NCBI GenBank assembly: GCA_030680175.1
Contig: JAUXWO010000055.1
Span: forward strand, 124,001-188,000
DNA: 64,000 bases
Source: Vicinamibacterales bacterium
GTDB taxonomy: Bacteria; Acidobacteriota; Vicinamibacteria; Vicinamibacterales; UBA2999
Direction: 5' to 3'
Positions 8,015 through 16,556 of the stretch are shown piece after piece. A program made the position numbers and the translations under genes. A model generated the notes under the pieces. That model did no database searches. It saw only the letters and a program-made list of their open reading frames with translations, and had not been told where the DNA came from. Within the stretch, counting starts at the first letter, position 1. Every line of letters begins with the position of its first letter.

Positions 8015-9002
8015 GGCCGGCCTGCGGCTTCCGGGCAGCATCTCGGAGAAGATCCGCGTCGTCATCAACGGGGCGGAGCAGGGGATGTTCATCACGGGGA
8101 GAGACCGCACGAACCCCGTGCTGCTCTACCTCCATGGCGGCATGCCCGAGTACTTCCTGACGGAACACTACCCCACGGGTCTCGAGGCCCTCTTCACCGT
8201 GGTGTGGTGGGAGCAGCGCGGCTCGGGGCTGTCGTATCGCGCGGACGCGTCCCCGGACACGGTGACGGTCGAGCAGCTGATCGCCGACACGATCGCGCTC
8301 GCGAGGTACCTCCGCGAGCGCTTCCACACGGAGAAGGTCTACCTGATGGCGCATTCAGGGGGGACCTTCATCGGCATCCAGGCGGCGCAGCGCGCGCCGG
8401 AGCTGTTCCATGCGTATCTGGGCGTGGCGCAGATGTCGCACCAGCTGGCGTCCGAGCGCAGGGCCTACGAGTACATGCTCGAGCAGTTCCGGGCGCGGAA
8501 GAACGGCCGAATGGTGCGGCGTCTCGAGGCCGCGCCCGTCACCATGACGGGGGGGACGCCGCCGGCTTACCTGGCGCTGCGTGACGAGGCGATGCACCAG
8601 CTTGGCATCGGCACCACGCGCGACATGACGTCGGTGATGACGGGCGTCTTCCTGCGGTCGCTGCGAAGCCGGGAGTACACGTTGTCGGAGAAGCTCAACC
8701 TGTGGCGCGGCAAGGCCCGCGCCGGTGTGAGCGCACAGTGGGCCACGATGCTGGCGACCGATCTGAAGGAGACGGTGCCCGAGCTGGACATTCCTGTCTA
8801 CTTCTTCAGTGGCGTCCACGACTACACCTGTTCGTACGTCGAGGCGAGGTCCTACTTCGAGCAGCTCCGGGCGCCGCGCAAGCGGTTCTACTCGTTCGAG
8901 CACTCGGCCCACAGCCCGATGTTCGAGGAGCCAGAGCGGATGCAACAGATTCTGCGCGACGACGTGCTGGCGGGAGGACAGCGGATTGCTGAGGTGAGGT
9001 GA
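7902..9002 (+). CDS. Alpha/beta hydrolase, proline-iminopeptidase-like
   Basis: This 366-residue protein has an uncleaved-looking N-terminal hydrophobic anchor (residues 4-26) and then an alpha/beta-hydrolase fold. HGG is at 78-80 (oxyanion region), WWEQRGSGLS at 102-111, and the nucleophile elbow AHSGG has Ser152. The likely acid is Asp307 in SGVHDYT and the likely base His337 in EHSAHSP. The catalytic triad appears complete. The WEQRGSG pattern is shared with proline iminopeptidases (S33). It is probably membrane-tethered and periplasm-facing. A truncated copy of its 5' end lies at 1931. Confidence 0.88.
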   Translation: MRRPLLLFTAALLAVCLILLGTLLVWSHPGTPRPFVDAAGLRLPGSISEKIRVVINGAEQGMFITGRDRTNPVLLYLHGGMPEYFLTEHYPTGLEALFTVVWWEQRGSGLSYRADASPDTVTVEQLIADTIALARYLRERFHTEKVYLMAHSGGTFIGIQAAQRAPELFHAYLGVAQMSHQLASERRAYEYMLEQFRARKNGRMVRRLEAAPVTMTGGTPPAYLALRDEAMHQLGIGTTRDMTSVMTGVFLRSLRSREYTLSEKLNLWRGKARAGVSAQWATMLATDLKETVPELDIPVYFFSGVHDYTCSYVEARSYFEQLRAPRKRFYSFEHSAHSPMFEEPERMQQILRDDVLAGGQRIAEVR

Positions 9003-9033
9003 CGTTCAGAGCTTGAGGTTCTCAGGACGTCGG

Positions 9034-9780
9034 TTAGTGGGCAAACAGCCGCGCGGAATCGCCGCCGAGAAGGGCGAAGTAGGAGAAGGCAAGGTCGCCG
9101 GCGAAGTGCAGCGCCATCCCCGGGAGGATCGACCCCGATTTCAGCGCCAGGTACCCGTAGACCACCGACGCGAGGAAGAGGCCTGGCGCGAGGGCGAGCA
9201 GGTAGGCGAGGCCGTGGCTGGCATGGAGGAGGGTGAAGGCCGCGCTCGTCACCAGGATCGCGAACGTGGGCCCGATGCGCTCCAGGTGGCTCTGCATGTA
9301 GCCGCGAAACGCCATCTCTTCGACCACGCCGGCGACCAGTGGGGCCATGAGCAGGGCGGAGAAGCGAATGGCGGTTGTCGGATACGGACTCAGGTCCGCG
9401 GGCGGGCGACTGGTGCCCATCAGCACGTACAGCACATAGAGTCCGACCAGCGCGCCGATCAAGCCCAGGATCGTGGTCAGGCTGTCTCCAGACCAGGCGC
9501 CGGGCTGCGGTCGCCAGAGGCGCAGGTGGAATCGTCGCGCCGCCGATGTGCGGCGCGGCCAACCGCGGCCGCTGAGCCACGCGAGCATGACGACCAGCCA
9601 TGACCCCGTCGCGACCGCGGCCCAGGGCACGTCTGGACGCTCGCTGATGTTCAGCCTGATCAGCGTGACCCACGACATCGTGCCAATGGTTGCAATCGAC
9701 AGGCCCATCAGCAGGGCGACGACGATGGTCTTTCCGACGGAAGGGATCGCTGCGTCAGGCGTCGCGCCGGCATCGGTCAT
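9034..9780 (-). CDS. CPBP intramembrane metalloprotease (CAAX-like)
   Basis: This 248-residue integral membrane protein has six to seven hydrophobic segments. The family motifs are present: EExxxR (E154, E155, R159 in VEEMAFRGYM), His186 in FTLLHASHG, and His225 in LHFAGDL. Together these should form the metal site. Bacterial CPBP proteins process membrane substrates or bacteriocins or act as chaperone-like scaffolds. It lies 42 bases downstream of an ECF sigma gene on the same strand. A link to the sigma factor is possible but there is no anti-sigma gene to act upon nearby. Confidence 0.88.
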   Translation of the reverse strand: MTDAGATPDAAIPSVGKTIVVALLMGLSIATIGTMSWVTLIRLNISERPDVPWAAVATGSWLVVMLAWLSGRGWPRRTSAARRFHLRLWRPQPGAWSGDSLTTILGLIGALVGLYVLYVLMGTSRPPADLSPYPTTAIRFSALLMAPLVAGVVEEMAFRGYMQSHLERIGPTFAILVTSAAFTLLHASHGLAYLLALAPGLFLASVVYGYLALKSGSILPGMALHFAGDLAFSYFALLGGDSARLFAH

Positions 9781-9822
9781 GGTGCTTCCTTTCGTGCAGA
9801 GGGTGCGCAGACCCGGGACCCG

Positions 9823-10350
9823 TCATGTGGCGCCCTCCGTCAACTGTTGCCGGGCGGCGGCACGGGCGCGTCGGAGCAGGCTCTTCGCGGCCTCGACCGA
9901 GATGGCCAGGCGCAGGGCGATCTCGCCGATCGTGAGTTCTTCGAGGTCGCGCAGCAGGATGATCTGACGGTATCGCTCGGGCAGGGCCGCCAACGCGCGC
10001 GCTACGTCGAGGCGCAGCTCATTCGCGGGCACATGGGCGAAGCGCGCCGAATCCTCGAGGGTCTTCAGTTCCTCGACGCTGCGCAGGCACATCAGCACCG
10101 GCAGGGCGCAGAGCCGTGCGATGACCCTCACGAGCCAGGCGCCGAGCGCCGCTGGGCTCCGAACGTCACCGACGCGCCGATAGACGACGATCAGCGCTTC
10201 CTGCACGACGTCCTCGATGGATGACGAGGCATAGCACTGAAACCGCGCGTAGCGCTGGATGTCGGGCTGCAGCTGCGAGAGTAGCCGTTCGAGGGCCGCC
10301 CGGTCGCCCGCCTGCGCCGCCGCGAAGAGGTCCCTGTCCACATGCAGCAT
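9823..10350 (-). CDS. ECF RNA polymerase sigma factor
   Basis: This 175-residue protein has sigma region 2 at about residues 10-75 (RYARFQCYASSSIEDVVQEALIVVYRR) and region 4 at about 118-168 (ALPERYRQIILLRDLEELTIGEIALRLAISVEAAKSLLRRA). No extension or adjacent anti-sigma factor is seen. It starts 145 bases from the divergent ADOP permease gene. Sigma factors next to ADOP permeases are common in Acidobacteriota, so it may drive that gene and the downstream CPBP protease. Confidence 0.9.
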   Translation of the reverse strand: MLHVDRDLFAAAQAGDRAALERLLSQLQPDIQRYARFQCYASSSIEDVVQEALIVVYRRVGDVRSPAALGAWLVRVIARLCALPVLMCLRSVEELKTLEDSARFAHVPANELRLDVARALAALPERYRQIILLRDLEELTIGEIALRLAISVEAAKSLLRRARAAARQQLTEGAT

Positions 10351-10495
10351 CGCCCGTCTAGCCTATAGGAGGGGGCGATTGGGCAAAACGGGTCGCGGGC
10401 TGAAAAAAAAGGTGCCGGCGAACCATCGCCTTTCACTTGAAGCCCTGGTGGACCATGTGAGAGGCTCTGCTCCTGGGCCGGGGCTTGCTCAACCG
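10351..10495. promoter_or_regulatory. Divergent promoter region between ECF sigma factor and ADOP permease
   Basis: The 145 bases between the two divergent starts contain the only AT-rich pocket nearby (around 10360-10410, including an A8 run at 10404-10411). They must hold promoters for both directions. No repeated ECF-type box could be identified with certainty. Confidence 0.4.
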
Positions 10496-13060
10496 ATGAC
10501 GACCATCCGACGTGTTGTCCTGCGAGTGCTGTCATTGTTCCGCACCGGCGCGGCCGAGGCGGAGCACGACGCGCGCGGATTTCGCTGGCTGGACAACTCG
10601 CGGGCGGACTTCACGCTGGGCGCGCGGATGCTGGCCAAGTACCCCGCGCTGTCGTTGATCGGCGGTGCGGGCCTGGCGGTCGGCGTCGCCATCGGCGCGG
10701 CCTTCTTCGCGTTGATGTATTCCTTTTTCTACGCCACGCTGCCGGTCGAGGGCGGTGAGCGGATCGTGGCACTCGAGCATTGGGACACCGACGCGAACAG
10801 CGAGATGCGGCGGTCGATGCACGATCTCGTGACGTGGCGGCGCGAGATGAAGACGGTCGGGGAGATCGGCGCGTTTCGAACCATCGCGCGCAACGTAACC
10901 GTTGCCGGCGGCGCGGTGGAGTCCGTTGAGGTCGCACAGATCACGGCGGACGGCTTCAACATCACCCGTGTGAATCCGGTCATCGGACGCGCGATTGTTG
11001 CCGCCGACGAGAGTGCCGCTGCCTCGCCGATCGTGGTCATCGGCTACGACGTGTGGCACTCGCGATTCGGCGGTGACCGGTCGGTGCTGGGGCGGGAGCT
11101 GCAGCTCGGCAACGTGGCGCACACCATCGTCGGCGTCATGCCCGAGGGGTTCGGATTTCCCGTCAACCACAGCTACTGGATACCCCTCAGTAGTACCGAA
11201 GCTGCGACGTTCGGACCGCGAGAGGGCCCCGACATCTTTATCTTCGGACGCTTGCGCGACGGCGCGTCGATGGCGCAAGCCCAGGCCGAGCTCTCGGCAC
11301 TTGGCGCGCAGGCGGCCAGCGCGTTTCCGCCCACGCATGCCCGGCTGCGACCGCGCGTGATGCCGTACGCGCACCCGATCCTCGACATCCAGGGGAGCAG
11401 CACCACCCGCGACTTCATGGCGCTGCAGTCGATGAGCAGCCTGCTGGCGCTGATCGTCGCCGTCAATGTCGGCGTCCTGGTCTACGCCCGGACCGCCACG
11501 CGACAACGGGAGATCGCCGTTCGAACGGCGCTGGGCGCCAGCCGCCGCCGCATTATCGGTCAGCTGTTCATCGAAGCACTAGTGCTCAGCGCGGCAGCCG
11601 CGGCCGCCGGCATCGGGCTCGCCAGATTCGGCCTCGCACAGGGGTTCGCCATCTATGCCGCCGAGGGCAACGATGCGCTGCCCTACTTCCTCAAGCCCGA
11701 AATGCCATTGGCGGTGTACGTGTACGTCGCCCTGCTGACCGTGTTCGCGGCCGTGGTCGCCGGCGTGCTTCCCGCGTTGCACGCGACAGGACGACGAGCG
11801 CTTGACACCTTGAAGCAGGCGAGCGGCACCGACGGGCTGCGCCTGGGGCGCGTCTGGACGGCCATGATCATTGCGCAGGTGGCGATCGCGGTGACGGGAG
11901 TCTCGGCGACCATCACGATGGGTTGGTCTGGACTCCAACGCGGCCTGACGACGGCCAACTACAGCGAAGGGTCCTTCCTCGCGGCCACGATCACCGCTGA
12001 TCCCGATCCCCCGGCCGGCATGCCAGCGTCCGTCTACGAGCGCGAATCGGTTGTGCGTTTCGAGAAAACGAAAACCGATCTCGTGGCCCGCCTCGAAGCC
12101 GAACCGGCCGTGGATGACGTGACGGTGGCGACCACCATCCCGGGCGCCGAGCCGAGGGCGCGCATCGCCATTGACGGAGCGGTCAACGTTCACGCCGGTG
12201 CTCTCGAGGTGCGCTTCAACCGCGTCGCCCAGGATTTCTTCGACGCGTTCGGCGCGCGGGTCATTGCCGGCCGCGCGTTACACGACAGCGATGGCACGGG
12301 CGCAACGCAGGCCATCGTCGTCAATCGCGCATTCGTGAATCAACTGCTGGGCGGCGCCAATGCCGTCGGGCGCCGGTTGCACTACGTCGAGGCGGGCAGG
12401 CGCGAAGCGGCGAGGAGTGGCACCACCACGCAATATGAGATCGTCGGTGTGGTGACCGACCTGGGCACCAACACCATCGCGCCGGACTTGGTCGAACCGG
12501 TCATCTATCACGCGCTGCCGGGCGCGACGCGCGCGACGGCGCTGATTCGGATGCGCGGCAACGATCCCTTGCAGTTTGCATCCCGCCTTCGAGATTTGAC
12601 CGCGGCGCTCGATCCCACGCTGCGGTTGCGGATCGTGACCTTCAGCGAGATGAAGCGGCAGCAGATGATTGGGCTCCGCCTGATGGTGCTCGGTTCCTCG
12701 CTGGTGATCCTGACCGCGCTGCTGCTGTCGGCGGCCGGTATCTACGCCATGATGTCGTTCACCGTGTCGCAGCGCCGCAGGGAAATCGGCATCCGGGCTG
12801 CGATGGGCGCTGATGCCGGCCAGCTGTTGCGAAGCATCTTCACGAGGGCGGCGCTGCAGCTCGCGGCAGGCGTCGTGGTCGGCCTCGTGCTAGCGCTATT
12901 GATCGATCAAGCCAGCGACGGCGAGCTGCTCGGCTCCTTCGGCCGCGGCCTGTTGCCGGTCACGGCCGTGGTCATGACGATCGTCGGATTGTTCGCCACG
13001 ATGGGCCCGGCCCGTCGAGGCCTGCGTATTCAGCCCTCTGAGGCCCTCCGCGCCGAATAG
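10496..13060 (+). CDS. ADOP-type ABC permease (MacB/FtsX family)
   Basis: This 854-residue inner-membrane protein has the duplicated MacB-like layout. TM1 is near residues 55-75. A periplasmic MacB_PCD domain follows (about 80-290, NITRVNPVIGRAIVAADE and VGVMPEGFGFP). The first FtsX domain is at about 310-470, with REIAVRTALGASRRRI. A second periplasmic domain follows, then a final FtsX domain with RRREIGIRAAMGADAGQLLR. No ATPase gene is adjacent, as is usual for 'acidobacterial duplicated orphan permeases'. The start at 10496 (MTTIRRVV) was chosen because upstream codons overlap the sigma gene. The substrate is unknown, and mechanotransmission or efflux is assumed from MacB. Confidence 0.9.
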   Translation: MTTIRRVVLRVLSLFRTGAAEAEHDARGFRWLDNSRADFTLGARMLAKYPALSLIGGAGLAVGVAIGAAFFALMYSFFYATLPVEGGERIVALEHWDTDANSEMRRSMHDLVTWRREMKTVGEIGAFRTIARNVTVAGGAVESVEVAQITADGFNITRVNPVIGRAIVAADESAAASPIVVIGYDVWHSRFGGDRSVLGRELQLGNVAHTIVGVMPEGFGFPVNHSYWIPLSSTEAATFGPREGPDIFIFGRLRDGASMAQAQAELSALGAQAASAFPPTHARLRPRVMPYAHPILDIQGSSTTRDFMALQSMSSLLALIVAVNVGVLVYARTATRQREIAVRTALGASRRRIIGQLFIEALVLSAAAAAAGIGLARFGLAQGFAIYAAEGNDALPYFLKPEMPLAVYVYVALLTVFAAVVAGVLPALHATGRRALDTLKQASGTDGLRLGRVWTAMIIAQVAIAVTGVSATITMGWSGLQRGLTTANYSEGSFLAATITADPDPPAGMPASVYERESVVRFEKTKTDLVARLEAEPAVDDVTVATTIPGAEPRARIAIDGAVNVHAGALEVRFNRVAQDFFDAFGARVIAGRALHDSDGTGATQAIVVNRAFVNQLLGGANAVGRRLHYVEAGRREAARSGTTTQYEIVGVVTDLGTNTIAPDLVEPVIYHALPGATRATALIRMRGNDPLQFASRLRDLTAALDPTLRLRIVTFSEMKRQQMIGLRLMVLGSSLVILTALLLSAAGIYAMMSFTVSQRRREIGIRAAMGADAGQLLRSIFTRAALQLAAGVVVGLVLALLIDQASDGELLGSFGRGLLPVTAVVMTIVGLFATMGPARRGLRIQPSEALRAE

Positions 13061-13186
13061 ACCCTGGCATTGCTCAAGCCTGCGCGCCGGATTGCCAACG
13101 ATGTCAAGAACCCGGATTAGCGGTCTCGATGTGGAGACGTTCTGGAGACGGCCAAAGGGTTGCCACCCGCGAAGCCGAAGGCGAGC

Positions 13187-13458
13187 CGGGATGTGGCTGA
13201 ATCGGCCTCGTAGCCAACGAGCGAGCTGAATGGCGAGCGAAGTTGGCTGGGTGCTGAGGGATTCGGTCATGCTCCGAGCGAGCCTTCGGCGAGCTCGGGC
13301 TTGAGCTAGAAACCTGCCGAGCAGACAACGAGCGATTGAATGGCGAGTGAGTTGGCTGGGCTCTGAGGGATTCGCACTCATCCCGCGAAGCCGCAGGCGA
13401 GTCGGGATGTGCCTGAATCGGCCTCGCAGCCAACGAGCGAGCTGAATGGCGAGTGAGT
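13187..13458 (-). repeat. Tandem tRNA-Gln 3'-tail repeats
   Basis: Downstream of tRNA-Gln (minus strand) the 3' end of the tRNA and its flank recur about every 108 bases: CGAATCCC, then CCCAGCCAACT, then TCGCCATTCA and CTCGTTG. The complete tRNA end is near 13480-13459, and partial copies are near 13373-13340 and 13263-13230. Between copies lie sequences of the type CTCGCC[T/G][T/G]CGGCTTCGCGGG that can fold. Confidence 0.85.
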
Positions 13459-13532
13459 TGGCTGGGAGGCAGGGATTCGAACCCCGATAAGCAGAGTCAG
13501 AGTCTGCTGTCCTACCGTTGAACGACCTCCCA
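13459..13532 (-). tRNA. tRNA-Gln (anticodon CUG)
   Basis: A complete cloverleaf on the minus strand pairs acceptor TGGGAGG with CCTCCCA, with discriminator G and an encoded CCA. The anticodon stem GCAGA/TCTGC encloses loop CTCTGAC, giving anticodon CTG. The T arm is CGGGG-TTCGAAT-CCCTG. It is followed by tandem degenerate copies of its own 3' end. Confidence 0.95.
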
Positions 13533-13668
13533 GCATGGGGTCGCGAGCGAGGCAGGAACTTCCGATTATATCGACGCCGTCCGCGGGCCGCAAGATCCCG
13601 TTGCCTCCGACGGGCCCGCGGGGGTAGATTCGACCGGATCGGCGGCCATTTCAGGCCGAGGAGGCTCC

Positions 13669-14685
<1,017 letters not shown>

Positions 14686-14889
14686 TCACGGACAAACACG
14701 AAGGCCACGTCCGCCTCCGCGGCCGGAGGCTGCTGCGGCGTGACCTCGCCGAAGCTCGCCTGATGCTGAGGCGAGCGGAGGCGGGAAGGCCACGAAGGTC
14801 ACTCTTGTGATCCGGTTTCGCCGCTGGATCGCCGAGTGAATTCTCGGTGTTTTCTTCGTGGCCTTCGTGTGCTTCGTGTTTGTACGTGA
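14686..14889. repeat. Palindromic MITE-like element, copy 1
   Basis: The element begins at the DUF3500 stop with ACAAACACGAAGGCCACG. It ends at about 14889 with the inverse (CGTGGCCTTCGTG, then TTCGTGTTTGTACGT). The core near 14808-14835 carries a small GATCCGG hairpin shared with copy 2. No transposase is encoded. Reading through it yields KHEGHEG-type peptides, a common annotation artefact. Confidence 0.85.
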
Positions 14890-14975
14890 CGGCAGGCGTC
14901 GGCCGGTTACGGGCAGTGACGAGCGGTGGGACGGGGGACCTCCGGATCCCACGCGGGCGGGGCTATACTGCGCTG

Positions 14976-16406
14976 ATGACGACACGCGCCCTGAGCCCCG
15001 CTGCCACATGCGTTTTGGTTGCCGCGTTCCTGACCGCCGGCGTGAGCGCCGACGAGTGGGCGCGGTTCCGCGGTCCGAACGGGTCGGGACTCACCGACGC
15101 GACCAACGTGCCCTCCGAATTCGGGCGCGACAAGAACATGCTGTGGCGCCTCCCGCTGCCCCAGGGCCACTCCTCTCCCATCCTGCTCGACGACCGCATC
15201 TACCTCACCGCGCTCCGCGACGACGTGCTGGTGACGATGGCGATCGACCGCGCGAAGGGGACGATCCTGTGGGAGCGGGCCGCCCCCAAGGTCGCGACGA
15301 ACGTCGTCGACAAACGCAACAACCCGGCGTCGCCGAGCCCGGCCGTCGAGCACGACGGCATCTACGTCTTCTTCCCCGACTACGGCATGCTGGCCTACGA
15401 CCGCGCGGGCACGGAGCTGTGGCGCATGCCCCTCGGCCCGTTCAACAACATCTACGGCATGGGCGCCTCGCCCATCATCGTCGGCGACACCGTGGTGCTG
15501 GTGTGCGACCAGAGCCTGCAGTCCTACATCATGGCCGTCGACAAGCGCACGGGCGCGGTGCGCTGGAAGGTGGACCGGCCGGAAGCGAAGAGCGGGCACT
15601 CGACGCCGATCCTCTGGAAGGACCAGGACGGACGCGATCAGATCCTGGTGCCCGGATCCTTCCTGCTGACGTCGTATGACGCGGCGACGGGCGAGAAGCT
15701 GTGGTGGGTGGCGGGGCTATCGTTCGAGATGAAGTCCACGCCGGTGATCAACGGCGACACCATCTACGTGAACGGCTACGGCGCGCCGGTCAACGATCCG
15801 GGCAACAAGGTGACGGTGCCCTCCGCCGACGAAGTGTGGAAGACGTTCGACAAGGACGGGAACGGGCTCCTGTCGATGGACGAGTGGCCGAGGTTCACGG
15901 CCGCGTTCTGGTTCGAGGCGACCGATCTCGACAGGAACGGCAAGCTCGACAAGGACGAGTGGTCGTACTACCGCGCCGCGCTCGAGTCCGAGAACGGCAT
16001 GCTGGCCATCCGGCTCGGCGGACGCGGCGACATGACGGACGCGTCCGTGCGCTGGAAGTACCAGCGCAGCGTGCCGCAGCTGCCGTCGCCGATCGTCTAC
16101 GGCGGCGTGCTGTTCATGGTGAACGACAACGGGATCATCACGACGCTCGACCCCGAGACCGGCGCGCTGCTCAAGCAGGGCCGCCTCGAGGGGGCGCCCG
16201 GCTCGCACTACGCGTCGCCGGTGGCCGCTGACGGGAAGATCTTCTTCTCGAGCCAGGACGGCGCGGTGGTCGTCGTCGAGCCCAACGCCGAGATCCGGAC
16301 GCGCGTGGTCAACGATCTCGGCGAGGAAATTTACGCCACACCGGCCATCGTCGACGGCCGGATCTACGTGCGCACCACGCAGGCGCTCTACGCGTTCGGG
16401 CGGTAG
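14976..16406 (+). CDS. PQQ-like beta-propeller protein with embedded EF-hand pair, secreted
   Basis: This 476-residue protein has a signal peptide (about residues 1-24), then WARFRGPNGSGLT and repeated blades with WRLPLPQGHSSPI, YDRAGTELWRM, DKRTGAVRWKV and YDAATGEKLWWV. This is an outer-surface or periplasmic beta-propeller. Two canonical EF-hand loops, DKDGNGLLSMDE (about 292-303) and DLDRNGKLDKDE (about 317-328), sit between blades. Dehydrogenase residues for bound PQQ are not evident, so a structural or binding role is more likely than catalysis. The start is at 14976 because upstream codons lie in the repeat. It has palindromic repeats on both sides. Confidence 0.85.
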   Translation: MTTRALSPAATCVLVAAFLTAGVSADEWARFRGPNGSGLTDATNVPSEFGRDKNMLWRLPLPQGHSSPILLDDRIYLTALRDDVLVTMAIDRAKGTILWERAAPKVATNVVDKRNNPASPSPAVEHDGIYVFFPDYGMLAYDRAGTELWRMPLGPFNNIYGMGASPIIVGDTVVLVCDQSLQSYIMAVDKRTGAVRWKVDRPEAKSGHSTPILWKDQDGRDQILVPGSFLLTSYDAATGEKLWWVAGLSFEMKSTPVINGDTIYVNGYGAPVNDPGNKVTVPSADEVWKTFDKDGNGLLSMDEWPRFTAAFWFEATDLDRNGKLDKDEWSYYRAALESENGMLAIRLGGRGDMTDASVRWKYQRSVPQLPSPIVYGGVLFMVNDNGIITTLDPETGALLKQGRLEGAPGSHYASPVAADGKIFFSSQDGAVVVVEPNAEIRTRVVNDLGEEIYATPAIVDGRIYVRTTQALYAFGR

Positions 16407-16407
16407 G

Positions 16408-16556
16408 CGTCACGTACAAACACGAAGGCCACGAAGAGACGAAGGACGCACGAAGTGATGTCTCGAGTTCAAGGATCCGGTTCCGGGCCGGATCGTTGAG
16501 GAGAACACTCTTTCGTGCGTCTTCGTGGCCTTCGTGACCTTCGTGTTTGTACGTCT
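16408..16556. repeat. Palindromic MITE-like element, copy 2
   Basis: The outer arms pair CGTACAAACACGAAGGCC (from 16411) with its inverse ending near 16554. The inner arms GACGCACGAA and TTCGTGCGTC also pair, around a GATCCGG core. It fills the gap between the convergent PQQ-propeller and GMC genes from stop codon to stop codon, and is a plausible bidirectional terminator. Confidence 0.88.
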
